The notes: generated by a model from the letters alone, not told the origin. 64,000 bases of DNA from AC-56 sp963798705 (GCA_963798705.1 CAWCTW010000005.1:124001-188000); one strand, 5' to 3'; positions 8,697 to 17,286 are shown, counted from the stretch's first letter. Numbers and translations: made by a program.

Positions 8697-8858
8697 GTAT
8701 TCGCGCATCGACCTCGGAGTTCGTGATCCGAGGGGCCAGCCGCCTTCGCACTGCGCGGTCAGCTCGCAGACAAACCGATTGCTCTGGCCGGCAGGATTGA
8801 GCGCGGAGTCGGATAGGCTCGCGCGAAGAGTGCACGCGACCGCGCGGGAGGAGACGGG

Positions 8859-9896
8859 ATGCGCAAGGGGCTTGTGACGGTAGGCATCGGGGTGGCGGGG
8901 CTGCTGGCCTTCCCGCCGATCGGCGCCGCGAAGACGATCGACGTCCACCACGGCCAGTCGATCCAGCGCGCGGTGAAGAGGGCCGAGCCCGGTGACATCG
9001 TCAAGGTGCACAACGGCGTGTTCCACCAGAGCGTTGAGATCAAGACGGACGACCTATCGCTCAAGGGCGCGGGATCGGTCAAGAGCCACGGCACGGTCAT
9101 CCGGCCGCCCAAGCACTCGAAGCGCTGCGGCGGGGGCGGGGCCGGCTTCTGCGTCTTCTCGAACGCGAGCGGGACGCGCATCAAGGGCTTCGTGTTCCGG
9201 GGCTTCAGGGACTTCGGCGCGGTTGCGCAACTCGCCCGCGACACAGTCGTCGTCCGCAACAAGTTCGTGAACAACGGCGAGTACGGCGCCGCGGCATTCG
9301 CATCGAAGCGGACGAAGTTCCGGCACAACGTGGCGACGGGTTCGGACGAGGCCGGCTTCTACGTCGGCGATTCCAAGCACGCGAGGGCGGTGCTGAAGGA
9401 CAACGTCGCCCGCGACAATGGCGAATTCGGATACTTCCTGCGCGACTCCTCGCACGGCCGCGTGATCGACAACGACGCGAAGGGGAACTGCGTCGGGATC
9501 GGGCTGATCAACACCGGTCAGACAGGCGGCGTCCGTGGCTGGGGCGTGCGCGACAACTACGTCCGGCGAAACAACAAGTTCTGCCCGCCGGGGGATGACG
9601 GTGGCCCCCCGATCTCAGGCACCGGAATCGCGCTGTTGGGTGCTAAGAAGAACACGATCCGCCACAACGCCGTGACGAGGAATCGTCCGAGCGAGGACTC
9701 GCCGCCGTTCGCCGGCGGGATCGTGCTGTTCTCCAGCAGGTCGCTCGGCGGCACGCTCAGCGCACGCAACCTGATCAAGGGAAATGACGCCCACGACAAC
9801 CTGCCCGCGGACATCCGCTGGGACGGGAAGGGCAAGGGCAACCGGTTCCGGCACAACCACTGCGACATTTCGCAACCCGGCGGGCTCTGCAACTAG
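8859..9896 (+). CDS. Secreted right-handed beta-helix protein
   Basis: A 345-residue exported protein with a parallel beta-helix of the NosD/pectate-lyase type. A signal peptide spans about residues 1-24 (MRKGLVTVGIGVAGLLAFPP, then cleavage near GAA). The first module, QSIQRAVKRAEPGDIVKVHN, is the classic opening of this fold. After it come short repeats with N-x-(A/V) turns such as VVRNKFVNNGEYGAAA, RHNVATGSDEAGFYV, DNVARDNGEFGYFL and IDNDAKGNCVGIGL. Members include polysaccharide lyases and surface proteins; no catalytic residues can be assigned. The ATG is preceded by the SD ggaggagacggg. Confidence 0.85.
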   Translation: MRKGLVTVGIGVAGLLAFPPIGAAKTIDVHHGQSIQRAVKRAEPGDIVKVHNGVFHQSVEIKTDDLSLKGAGSVKSHGTVIRPPKHSKRCGGGGAGFCVFSNASGTRIKGFVFRGFRDFGAVAQLARDTVVVRNKFVNNGEYGAAAFASKRTKFRHNVATGSDEAGFYVGDSKHARAVLKDNVARDNGEFGYFLRDSSHGRVIDNDAKGNCVGIGLINTGQTGGVRGWGVRDNYVRRNNKFCPPGDDGGPPISGTGIALLGAKKNTIRHNAVTRNRPSEDSPPFAGGIVLFSSRSLGGTLSARNLIKGNDAHDNLPADIRWDGKGKGNRFRHNHCDISQPGGLCN

Positions 9897-9924
9897 GGGA
9901 TCGCCGGCCGGGACGTACCGTGCG

Positions 9925-10317
9925 TTAGCCGCCGGCGGCTTCGAGGGCGTCGCCGCGGTTCCCGAACATGCGCAGGCTGGTGATCTTGTCGCCGCGGAGG
10001 TCGTAGAGGATCGCATAGCGGGCCTCCACTTCGACTCCGGTTTCCCTGCCTCGTCCGCGCTGCACGCTCAGGACGAGGACCCGGCTCCCGAGATCACGTA
10101 TCTCCTCGATCTCCTCGCGCCATCCCTCCCAGGCGGCGAGCCAGCTGGTGACCAGCGCATTGACCTTCTCGGGCCCCCTGCCCACGGGAACATCGGGTCG
10201 TGCCTTGGACGGATCGACCAGCACGTCTGGGTCGAAATGACCGAGCGCCTCCTGGGCGTTCCCGGCGTGGAATGCGTCGTACATCCGGCGGATGACCTCC
10301 ACGTTCTCCTGCGACAT
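9925..10317 (-). CDS. SnoaL-like (NTF2-fold) protein
   Basis: A 130-residue protein starting MSQENVEVIRRMYDAFHAG, the same paralog family as the gene at 8226. It has the aromatic/charged middle VTSWLAAWEGWREEIEEIRD and the closing strands ARYAILYDLRGDKITSLRMF. The fold is secure but the ligand is unknown. It lies convergent to the beta-helix gene and just downstream of another NTF2-like gene on the same strand. Confidence 0.82.
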   Translation of the reverse strand: MSQENVEVIRRMYDAFHAGNAQEALGHFDPDVLVDPSKARPDVPVGRGPEKVNALVTSWLAAWEGWREEIEEIRDLGSRVLVLSVQRGRGRETGVEVEARYAILYDLRGDKITSLRMFGNRGDALEAAGG

Positions 10318-10397
10318 CGCCTACGCAGTATCCCTCGATGTTGGAGCCCTCCAAACCCTCGCAGGCAACCGTTGCTCCACGCCTCCGCGGAGCAGGG

Positions 10398-10961
10398 TCA
10401 GACCGGCCGCTGGCTCAGCCGCGATGGCGCCTGCTTCAGCGAGCGCCGCCGGACGCCGGGGCGTCCCGACGAGAGCCTTGCCCCGGTCGGGGAGGGCGCC
10501 GGGATGCCTGCGCTCCCGACCGCTCTCGCCGCCTGGAAGGCCTCGGCGGAGTCGAGGTACTCCGTTATGCGCAGAATCCTCCCGTCGCGAAGCTCGAAGA
10601 GGTCGAAGAGGCGCTGGCTGATCTCCATGCCGCTCATGCGACCGCGGCCGTGGACGGTGATCCTCGCGATGATCAGACCGCGGACCTCGAAGATCTCGTC
10701 CAGCCTGTCCCAGGCGTCGTTCCAGGCCTCGAGCCATCTGTCGATCCAGCGGATGAGGGCGTCGTGCCCGCGGACGGTGCCCATCTCCTCGACCGGCCGG
10801 TACTCGCACTCGGGGTCGAAGTGGGTGGTGACGTAGCTGGCGACGTCGCCCCCGCGGGCGAGCCGGCTGAACGCCTCGTAGAGCGAGCGAACGATTGCGC
10901 CGCTCTCCCCGGAGACGGGTGACTTCAACGGTGCCAGGGTTCGGGAGGGCTCGCCGATCAT
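10398..10961 (-). CDS. SnoaL-like (NTF2-fold) protein with unusual tails
   Basis: The NTF2-fold core occupies about residues 20-145 (IVRSLYEAFSRLARGGDV, then DRWLEAWNDAWDRLDEIFEV and RLFDLFELRDGRILRITEYL). About 20 extra residues precede it, and a 40-residue basic, Ser/Pro-rich tail follows that has no family counterpart. The tail may be real or may reflect loss of the native stop codon. No function can be assigned. Confidence 0.75.
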   Translation of the reverse strand: MIGEPSRTLAPLKSPVSGESGAIVRSLYEAFSRLARGGDVASYVTTHFDPECEYRPVEEMGTVRGHDALIRWIDRWLEAWNDAWDRLDEIFEVRGLIIARITVHGRGRMSGMEISQRLFDLFELRDGRILRITEYLDSAEAFQAARAVGSAGIPAPSPTGARLSSGRPGVRRRSLKQAPSRLSQRPV

Positions 10962-11072
10962 CGCCCGGGACTACCGGGGGACCGGAGCAAAAGGTTCAGG
11001 TTGAACGCCGACTTCCTGGCCCGCGGGTGTAGCTCCGTCGCAGGAATGCCGCCGCCTCGGGCTTCCTGGCTG

Positions 11073-11771
11073 CTAGCGCTCGGCGCGCGTGAAGTCGAGC
11101 GCCATCAGCACGGCGGCCACCGCGTAGAAGGGTGTGAGGAGGATGTTCGCGATCGCCTCGCCCGCCCACTCTCCGAAGAGCTTCGGGTGGATCGCGAGGT
11201 GAACGGCCTCGAGCACCGCTTCCGTGAGGAGCTCACTCCCGACCGTGATCGGCGCCAGCACCAGCAGCACGGTCCAGAAGTGCCCCCGCACCAGCCGCCG
11301 GCTGCGGGCGAACGCCGCCTTCACGCCTGCGCCTTCCAACTCGACCACCGGGCCGGCGAGGGCGAACCACGTGAAGAAGATGACCCCCGGGACGACGAGC
11401 AGCAGGAGGCCGGCGACCACCAGGAGGCCGAACACGATGTCGACCGCGATCAGCTTCCAGTAGGCGAGCTTGCGGGCGACGGTGCGGAGCGACGGGGGCT
11501 CGGACTCCTCACCGCGAGCCAGCGCGAGGGCAACGGCTCCGGCGTAGAACACCTCGCCGATCAGGCTCGTGATCGCCTGCACGACGAACCCGGCCACCAG
11601 CGCAGTCCCGCCCAGGCCGCTGATCTCGGACAGATCGATGTCGGAGGCTTCGTTCGCAAGCGACTCGAGCAGCCCGAGCGGGACGAACACGGCAATGCCG
11701 AGGAGGAAGAGATATCCGGCACGCCGCCAGTACGTGCGGGCCGTCCGAACGTAGACGTCTCTGGCCTTCAC
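11073..11771 (-). CDS. Multi-spanning membrane protein
   Basis: A 232-residue membrane protein with about five or six hydrophobic segments (GYLFLLGIAVFVPLGLL, LVAGFVVQAITSLIGEVFY, VFGLLVVAGLLLLVVPGVIF, WTVLLVLAPITVGSELL, IANILLTPFYAVAAVLMAL). The conserved-looking WFALAGPVVELEGAGVKAAF and RSRRLVRGHFW resemble the glycerophosphodiesterase membrane-domain/DUF-type family. I use the GTG at 11771 because the upstream extension is Pro/Arg-rich noise overlapping the divergent promoter region. It is divergent from the lipoprotein gene. No function is known. Confidence 0.65.
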   Translation of the reverse strand: MKARDVYVRTARTYWRRAGYLFLLGIAVFVPLGLLESLANEASDIDLSEISGLGGTALVAGFVVQAITSLIGEVFYAGAVALALARGEESEPPSLRTVARKLAYWKLIAVDIVFGLLVVAGLLLLVVPGVIFFTWFALAGPVVELEGAGVKAAFARSRRLVRGHFWTVLLVLAPITVGSELLTEAVLEAVHLAIHPKLFGEWAGEAIANILLTPFYAVAAVLMALDFTRAER

Positions 11772-11872
11772 GGCGCCGACCCTATCCAGCGTCCGAGGAG
11801 AAGCGCGCCGGGGATGCGCCCTGCCGCAGCCGCCCGGGGGCGGCGACACCGGCGGTCGCTACGCTGCCGCCG

Positions 11873-12388
11873 ATGCCTGCGGGGATGCGAATCGTCGGCG
11901 CCGCGCTCGCCTCGCTTCTCGTCGCCGCCGTCGCCGGTTGCGGGGGCGGTGGCTCGACCGGCACGACCGGCACGGGCGGCGAGGAGCTCAGCAAGGCGGA
12001 GCTGGTCGCCAAGGGTGACGCGATCTGCAAGGACGCCCACGATCGGTTCGCCGCGCTGCAGGGCAGCCCGCCCACCACCGCCGAGGAGACGGCCACCTTC
12101 ACGCAGAAGCTCCTCGACATCACCAACTCCGAGCTCAGGCAGCTGCGGGCGCTGGATGCTCCGGCGTCGGTGAAGCCGGCGCTCGACAGCTACCTCAAGG
12201 CGCTGGACCGGAACGTGGCCGTCCTCGAGCAGGGCCTCGAGGCGGCCCAGAACAGCGACGCCACGGCCTATGCGAAGGCTCAGGCGAAGGCCGTGAAGGA
12301 CCAGGTCGAGCGCCTGCGGCTCGCCCAGGCCGTCGGCTTCAAGGAGTGCAGCCGTCCCGCGGCGACCGCGCCCGGCGGCACCGGCTAG
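11873..12388 (+). CDS. Putative lipoprotein, helical
   Basis: A 171-residue predicted lipoprotein. The signal peptide has a hydrophobic core ALASLLVAAVAG with lipobox Cys23, followed by a Gly/Thr-rich linker. The rest is helical, with ELVAKGDAICKDAHDRFAAL and repeated Ala/Lys/Gln stretches and two Cys (in DAICKD and FKECSR) that could form a disulfide. I recognise it as a type common in Thermoleophilia but with no known role. A TACGCT -10 box ends 7 nt before the ATG. Confidence 0.7.
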   Translation: MPAGMRIVGAALASLLVAAVAGCGGGGSTGTTGTGGEELSKAELVAKGDAICKDAHDRFAALQGSPPTTAEETATFTQKLLDITNSELRQLRALDAPASVKPALDSYLKALDRNVAVLEQGLEAAQNSDATAYAKAQAKAVKDQVERLRLAQAVGFKECSRPAATAPGGTG

Positions 12389-12843
12389 CGACGCCGCAGC
12401 GAGAAACGCCGTCGCGGGCGGCGCCGGGCCAGCCAGGCGAACCCCACGGCCATCGCGAGGTTCCCGGCGCCGGCGAGCCACAGCCCGGATCTGGCGCCCG
12501 GGCGGGTGAACGCCGGCGAGCTCGACCACAAGATGTCGGTGGCGAGCTCGGTGCCTCGAAGCCAGGCGAGCGCCCACCAGTCCTCGGGCCGGTCGCGGCA
12601 ATGGGCGACGGCGTGCGCCAACGCGAACGTCAGCCACACGGGCCCGCTGCGGCGGAATAGCTGGCGCGCGTCGGCAGACGGCCGCTCGTGTCCGAGCGCC
12701 GCGAGCGTCGCGTCGGGGGCGAGCAGCGCTCCGGTGCCCAGCGCCAGGTCGAAGACGATCATGTTGCGATTTGTCGCGCGAAGCGCTCCCTCGACGTCCA
12801 TCGGCGGACGATCCAACCACATCCGGGCGTGCGATTCGCCCAC
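12385..12843 (-). CDS. Small conserved membrane protein
   Basis: About 150 residues with three or four hydrophobic segments (MIVFDLALGTGALLAP, VWLTFALAHAVAH, LWLAGAGNLAMAVGFAWLA) and a strongly basic C-terminus. The conserved stretch DWWALAWLRGTELATDILWS suggests a genuine family, but no function is known. The start is uncertain: ATG at 12843, or the internal ATG at 12801 (MDVEGALRATN). It overlaps the convergent lipoprotein gene by 4 bp at their stops. Confidence 0.6.
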   Translation of the reverse strand: MGESHARMWLDRPPMDVEGALRATNRNMIVFDLALGTGALLAPDATLAALGHERPSADARQLFRRSGPVWLTFALAHAVAHCRDRPEDWWALAWLRGTELATDILWSSSPAFTRPGARSGLWLAGAGNLAMAVGFAWLARRRPRRRFSLRRR

Positions 12844-12882
12844 CTAGGAGGGAAAGTCGCCGGCGGGGCGAAACATGCCGCC

Positions 12883-13800
12883 GTGAGCAAGACGGCCACG
12901 AAGTCTCGTCCGACTCAGTCACGCGCTCGCGGTACCCAGACGCGCTCGCGGCGCAACGGGCGCCCGACCCGCCAGAACGGCAAAACCCTCTCCGGGTATA
13001 TCACGGAGCGGTTCGACGAGTTCTCGCGCTCTCAGAAGGACGTAGCCCGCTATATCGTGGACCACCTGGACGAGGCGGCGTTCCAGACCGCCGAGGAGCT
13101 CGCCCGACGCGCCAGCACTTCGTCGTCCACGGTCGTCCGCTTTTCCCAGGCCCTCGGCTTCGAGGGCTACCCTGAGCTTCAGCAGGCAGCGATCGAGGAG
13201 TACCGCAACCGCGCTGCCGAGGAGTCGAGCGGCGCCGGCGGCCAGCTCTTCGACTTCGACCACTCCGAGTTCGAGTCCTCGCTCGCCACCGACCACGCCA
13301 ACGTGGAGGACACCGCGCGGAGCTTGACTCGCGAGCAGGTCGAGGCCTGTGTCTCGGCGCTCGCGTCGGCGCACCGCGTGATGCTGGTGGGCGTCGACCA
13401 GATGGCCTTCTTCGCCAGCTACCTGCGGCATCTGCTGGCGCTGCTCGACATTCGCGCCGAGGTCGTCACGAGCCCGCGCCAGGACTCGATCACGCGCCTG
13501 AGCAGAGTCGACGAGGACACCCTCGTGATCGCCTTCTCCGCCGGACGCACCCATCCCCTCGTGGTGCGGGCGATGAAGCTGGCCCGGCACCGGCACGCCC
13601 ATACGCTCTCGATCAGCGACGCGACGCTCTCCGAGGTCGGCGAGCACGCCGAGCTGACGCTCTACTACTCCTCGAACAGCCCCTCCTTCACGCGCTCCAA
13701 CTCGGCGCTCCTGGGAATCGTCCAGGCCCTCGCCCACGGGGTGTACGCGCGCGACAAGGCGGCGTTCAAGGACCGCATCCGCGCCTTCAAGTTGAAGTAG
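12883..13800 (+). CDS. MurR/RpiR-family transcriptional regulator
   Basis: A 305-residue regulator with an N-terminal RpiR helix-turn-helix (SQKDVARYIVDHLDEAAFQT, then ARRASTSSSTVVRFSQALGF) and a C-terminal SIS sugar-phosphate-binding domain (VMLVGVDQMAFFASYLRHLL and LVIAFSAGRTHPLVVRAMKL). A 35-residue basic Arg/Ser-rich tail precedes the HTH. Such proteins control sugar or amino-sugar use in response to phosphosugars. No sugar operon is adjacent, so the target is unknown. The GTG at 12883 was chosen as the first start not overlapping the divergent gene's coding region. Confidence 0.88.
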   Translation: MSKTATKSRPTQSRARGTQTRSRRNGRPTRQNGKTLSGYITERFDEFSRSQKDVARYIVDHLDEAAFQTAEELARRASTSSSTVVRFSQALGFEGYPELQQAAIEEYRNRAAEESSGAGGQLFDFDHSEFESSLATDHANVEDTARSLTREQVEACVSALASAHRVMLVGVDQMAFFASYLRHLLALLDIRAEVVTSPRQDSITRLSRVDEDTLVIAFSAGRTHPLVVRAMKLARHRHAHTLSISDATLSEVGEHAELTLYYSSNSPSFTRSNSALLGIVQALAHGVYARDKAAFKDRIRAFKLK

Positions 13801-13838
13801 CAGCTCCCGCACCGGCTTCAGAGATCCGCGCGTCGAGC

Positions 13839-13895
13839 GTTCGGGGCGATCGCGAGCCTTCGGGACGATGCCGAAGGTTCGGGGCGATCGCGAGC
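13839..13895. repeat. 19-bp direct repeat
   Basis: gttcggggcgatcgcgagc occurs at 13839-13857 and again, identically, at 13877-13895 (spacing 38 bp). Each copy includes the palindrome gcgatcgc. It is downstream of the RpiR gene. Its role is unknown. Confidence 0.7.
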
Positions 13896-14002
13896 GTTCC
13901 GTCCCGGCGATGGATGGATAACGCACCCCTATGGGCCGGAATCGAACCATCGTCGCCGGGAGAGTGGGGAGGTGGGAGGGCCGGGGAGCGGTGGCGTCCG
14001 GT

Positions 14003-14055
14003 GCGGATTTTCCGCAACTTGCGGCCTCGCCCGCTGGAGGGCGGGATTTTCCGCC
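14003..14055. promoter_or_regulatory. Paired dyads upstream of the 14069 gene
   Basis: The 11-mer ggattttccgc occurs at 14005-14015 and 14044-14054, 39 bp apart. In both copies it is the core of an inverted repeat: tgcgga-ttt-tccgca in the first, and a weaker gcgg.../ccgc in the second. The pair lies just before a start codon, as an operator would, but no binding protein is known. Confidence 0.4.
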
Positions 14056-14068
14056 CGGCGCGCGTCTA

Positions 14069-14539
14069 ATGTCCGCCGGCGTGACGGGTGGCAGACCCAG
14101 GCGTCTGCTCGGGCCGACCGTCGGAGCGGCGGTCGTGCTCGCCGCCGGCGCCCTGATCCTCTGGGGCATCGCGCTCTGGGCGTCGTGGGGAGGCTCCTGT
14201 CCGCAGCCCAACGCCGGGGACGGTGGCCTCGACAAGGGCGTCTCGGTGTGGCCACCCGCCGCCGAGTGCGTCGACCGGCACGGCGGCGCGTTCTGGCATC
14301 AGGCGCTTCCCTGGGCGCCGTGGCTGATCGGCGCGCTGATTGCCACCGCCGCCGTGGTTCTGCTGATCGGGCTCGCCGTCGCCATTCGCGACCTGCGCCG
14401 TCCCGCGACGGGGGCCCTCGCCGAGACGGTCTCGGCGCGTGAGGCCTGGGTCACCGGCCGTGGCCCGGGGGGCGATCTCCCGCCGACCCGCGGCGAGGTC
14501 CAGGCGGATGAACGCGAGCCGCCGGCGATGGCGGCCTGA
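14069..14539 (+). CDS. Two-helix membrane protein, hypothetical
   Basis: A 156-residue protein with two transmembrane helices (VGAAVVLAAGALILWGIALW and LIGALIATAAVVLLIGLAVA) flanking a Cys-containing outside loop with GGSCPQPNAG and PAAECVDRHGG. The two Cys could form a disulfide. The C-terminal 50 residues are cytoplasmic and polar. I use the ATG at 14069; the longer frame from 13931 covers the repeat dyads. Function unknown. Confidence 0.6.
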   Translation: MSAGVTGGRPRRLLGPTVGAAVVLAAGALILWGIALWASWGGSCPQPNAGDGGLDKGVSVWPPAAECVDRHGGAFWHQALPWAPWLIGALIATAAVVLLIGLAVAIRDLRRPATGALAETVSAREAWVTGRGPGGDLPPTRGEVQADEREPPAMAA

Positions 14540-14625
14540 GCGCTGTCGCCGCGAACTCGCCAAGGAGTACTACGCGCGACGCGGAAATCATCGCCCGGGC
14601 ATCGCGGGGGCGGCGGCCGCTCCCC

Positions 14626-14631
14626 TATATT
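14626..14631 (+). promoter_or_regulatory. -10 box of pdxS (leaderless)
   Basis: TATATT sits 9 nt before the pdxS ATG, so the transcript would start at or within a few bases of the start codon. No SD precedes the ATG. No clear -35 is seen. Confidence 0.5.
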
Positions 14632-14640
14632 TGCTCCTCA

Positions 14641-15528
14641 ATGACGGAGAGAGCCACTTTCAGGGTGAAGCGCGGTCTCGCCGAGATGCTCAAGGGCGGG
14701 GTGATCATGGACGTCACCACGGCCGACCAGGCGCGGATCGCCGAGGAGACCGGCGCCGTGGCGGTCATGGCGCTCGAGCGCGTGCCCGCCGACATCCGAG
14801 CGGCCGGCGGGGTGGCGCGGATGGCCAGCCCCCGGGTGATCAAGGAGATCCAGGAGGCCGTGACGATCCCGGTGATGGCCAAGGCGCGGATCGGCCACTT
14901 CGCCGAGGCGCAGATCCTCCAGTCGCTGGAGGTCGACTACGTCGACGAGTCCGAGGTCCTCACTCCGGCCGACGAGGCGCACCACATCGACAAGCACGCC
15001 TTCGACGTGCCGTTCGTATGCGGGGCGACCAACCTGGGTGAGGCCCTGCGCCGCATCGGCGAGGGCGCGGCCATGATCCGGTCCAAGGGCGAGGCCGGCA
15101 CCGGCAACATCGTGGAGGCCGTGCGGCATCTGCGCGGCATCGTCGGCGGAATCAGGCGCCTCGGCACCCTGGGAGCCGAGCAGCTGGGCGCCGAGGCCAA
15201 GGAGCTCGGGGCCCCGATGGAGGTCGTCCGCGAGGTCGCCGAGACCGGATGGCTGCCCGTCCCGCTGTTCTGTGCCGGTGGCATCGCCACACCCGCCGAC
15301 GCGGCCCTCGTGATGCAGCTCGGCGCCGAGGGGAACTTCGTCGGCTCGGGGATCTTCAAGTCCGAGGACCCGGAGCGTCGTGCCCGCGCGGTCGTCGAGG
15401 CGACGACGCATTTCAGCGATCCAGAGCGCGTGGCGGCGGCCTCGATCGAGCTGGGCGAGCCGATGCGCGGCGACGACATCGCGCAGCTCGCCGCCGAGGG
15501 CGAGCTGCTGCAGCAGCGCGGAGCCTAG
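14641..15528 (+). CDS. pdxS: Pyridoxal 5'-phosphate synthase lyase subunit PdxS
   Basis: The synthase subunit of the DXP-independent vitamin B6 route. It joins ribose 5-phosphate, glyceraldehyde 3-phosphate and ammonia into PLP on a (beta/alpha)8 barrel that forms a dodecamer with PdxT. The 295-residue length is typical. Family stretches are FRVKRGLAEMLKGGVIMDVT, ALERVPADIRAAGGVARM, PVMAKARIGHFAEAQIL and the phosphate-binding GEAGTGNIVEAVRH. The gene is followed 11 nt later by pdxT, which supplies ammonia. Confidence 0.98.
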   Translation: MTERATFRVKRGLAEMLKGGVIMDVTTADQARIAEETGAVAVMALERVPADIRAAGGVARMASPRVIKEIQEAVTIPVMAKARIGHFAEAQILQSLEVDYVDESEVLTPADEAHHIDKHAFDVPFVCGATNLGEALRRIGEGAAMIRSKGEAGTGNIVEAVRHLRGIVGGIRRLGTLGAEQLGAEAKELGAPMEVVREVAETGWLPVPLFCAGGIATPADAALVMQLGAEGNFVGSGIFKSEDPERRARAVVEATTHFSDPERVAAASIELGEPMRGDDIAQLAAEGELLQQRGA

Positions 15529-15539
15529 GAGCCTCGACG

Positions 15540-16190
15540 GTGGGATCAGCCAGCGCGGTTCCTCCCGAGACCGGGAGGGCGAGCCCGCTGCGGATTGGCG
15601 TGCTGGCCAGCCAGGGCGACTTCGCCGCCCACGCCCGCATGCTGAGCTCGCTGGGAGCCGAGCCCGTCGAGGTGCGGAACTCCCGCGAGCTCGAGGATCT
15701 GGACGGTCTCGTCATCCCGGGCGGCGAGAGCACGACGATCACGAAGGCGATCGAGCGCGACGAGCTCGCGCCCGCGATTCGGGCTCATGCCGCCGCCGGG
15801 CGGCCGATTCTGGGTACCTGCGCCGGGATGATCGTCTGCGACCGCGACCATCTGGGGCTGGTGGACGCAACCGCGGAGCGGAACGCGTTCGGGCGCCAGA
15901 TCGCGAGCTTCGAGGTGGAGCTCGAGATCGATGGCCTGGGACCGGACCCGGTGAGGGCGGTGTTCATCCGGGCCCCACGCATCTCGAGCCACGGGGCGGG
16001 TGTCGAGGTGCTGGCCAGCATCGACGGCGATCCGGTGGCCGTCCGCGAGGGCCAGATCGTGCTCTGCGCCTTTCACCCCGAGCTCACTGACGACTCGCGG
16101 ATGCACGCCCTGTTGATGGCATTGGCCACCGGCGCGCGCGAGCGGCGCTCCGAGCGCGCGCCGAGCGGGGAGCGCCGAGCCGATGCGTGA
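15540..16190 (+). CDS. pdxT: Pyridoxal 5'-phosphate synthase glutaminase subunit PdxT
   Basis: A class I glutamine amidotransferase that feeds ammonia to PdxS. Motifs: IGVLASQGDFAAHARML at the start, the oxyanion region IPGGESTTI, the nucleophile Cys in GTCAGMIV and the His-Glu pair in FHPELTDD. About 18 residues precede the usual N-terminus if the GTG at 15540 is used; it follows an AGGAG by 9 nt. The gene overlaps the following aminopeptidase by 8 bp. Confidence 0.95.
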   Translation: MGSASAVPPETGRASPLRIGVLASQGDFAAHARMLSSLGAEPVEVRNSRELEDLDGLVIPGGESTTITKAIERDELAPAIRAHAAAGRPILGTCAGMIVCDRDHLGLVDATAERNAFGRQIASFEVELEIDGLGPDPVRAVFIRAPRISSHGAGVEVLASIDGDPVAVREGQIVLCAFHPELTDDSRMHALLMALATGARERRSERAPSGERRADA

Positions 16191-17286
16191 TCCCAGGGTC
16201 GACAACCTGGCCCGCATCCTCGTCCGCTACTCGATCAAGCTGAAGGAGGGCGACACCTGCGCGATCCGCGGCCCGAGCGCCGGCGAGCCCCTGGTCGCCG
16301 CCATCTACGAGGAGGCGCTCCGTGCGGGCGCCAACCCCACCGTGGCCCTGTCGCTCACCGGGCAGTCGGCGGCCTACTTCCGCAACGCCTCCGACGCACA
16401 GCTCGAATGGGTGTCGCCGGTGGCCCGGTGGGAGGCCGAGAAGTGCGATGCCAACATCGTGATCGGGGCCGAGACGAACACCAGGGAGCTCTCGCAGGTC
16501 TCGCCGGTGCGCCAGGCGAAGCGACGCGCGGCCACTCGGTCGCTGATGGAGACGACGATGAGGCGCAGCGCCGAGGGCTCGTTTCGCTGGGTCTACACCC
16601 TCTTCCCGACGGCGGCGTACGCCTCCGACGCCGAGATGAGCCTGGCCGAGTTCGAGGACTTCTATTACGGCGCCTGCTTCGCCGACACCGACGACCCCGT
16701 GGCGGCCTGGCGCAAGGCCGCGGAGGAGTGGAAGCGGCTGGCCGACTGGATCGAGGGGCACGAGGAAGTTCACGTCACCGCTCCCGGCACCGACATCACG
16801 CTTGGCATCGCCGGGCGCAGGTTCATCGCGGCTGACGGCGAGCACAACATGCCCGACGGCGAATTCTTCACGGCGCCGCTCGAGGACTCGGTGGAGGGTG
16901 AGGTCTCGTTTCACCTGCCGGCGATGGTGGGCGGGCGAGAGGTGGTCGGTGCACGGTTGCGATTCGAGTCGGGGAAGGTCGTCGAGGCAACCGCCGACCG
17001 CGGCGAGGACTACCTCGTGAGCCTCCTCGATACCGACGATGGCTCGCGCCGGCTCGGCGAGCTCGGGATCGGGACGAACTTCGGGATCGACCGTGGGACG
17101 CGCGACGTCCTGCTCGACGAGAAGATCGGCGGCACGGTCCACATGGCGGTGGGCGCGAGCTATCCCGAGTGCGGGGGAAAGAACGAGAGCGCCGTCCACA
17201 CGGACCTCGTCTGCGACCTCCGGGGTGGCGGGCGGATCGAGGTCGACGGCGAGCCGTTCCAGCAGGACGGCCGCTTCCTCGCCTGA
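16183..17286 (+). CDS. M29-family aminopeptidase
   Basis: A cobalt/zinc-dependent aminopeptidase of family M29 (AmpS/aminopeptidase T), releasing N-terminal residues from peptides in the cytosol. The 367-residue length fits. The metal-site region is visible as GEHNMPDGEFFTAP, LDEKIGGTVHMAVGASYPEC and NESAVHTDLVCDL, carrying the expected Glu, His and Asp ligands. The ATG overlaps the end of pdxT, so it is probably cotranscribed with the B6 genes, though no functional link is known. Confidence 0.92.
   Translation: MRDPRVDNLARILVRYSIKLKEGDTCAIRGPSAGEPLVAAIYEEALRAGANPTVALSLTGQSAAYFRNASDAQLEWVSPVARWEAEKCDANIVIGAETNTRELSQVSPVRQAKRRAATRSLMETTMRRSAEGSFRWVYTLFPTAAYASDAEMSLAEFEDFYYGACFADTDDPVAAWRKAAEEWKRLADWIEGHEEVHVTAPGTDITLGIAGRRFIAADGEHNMPDGEFFTAPLEDSVEGEVSFHLPAMVGGREVVGARLRFESGKVVEATADRGEDYLVSLLDTDDGSRRLGELGIGTNFGIDRGTRDVLLDEKIGGTVHMAVGASYPECGGKNESAVHTDLVCDLRGGGRIEVDGEPFQQDGRFLA

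Noticed and set aside
8859..9896. Specific polysaccharide lyase annotation for the beta-helix protein
   Set aside because: Only the fold is visible; no catalytic residues or neighbours support a substrate.
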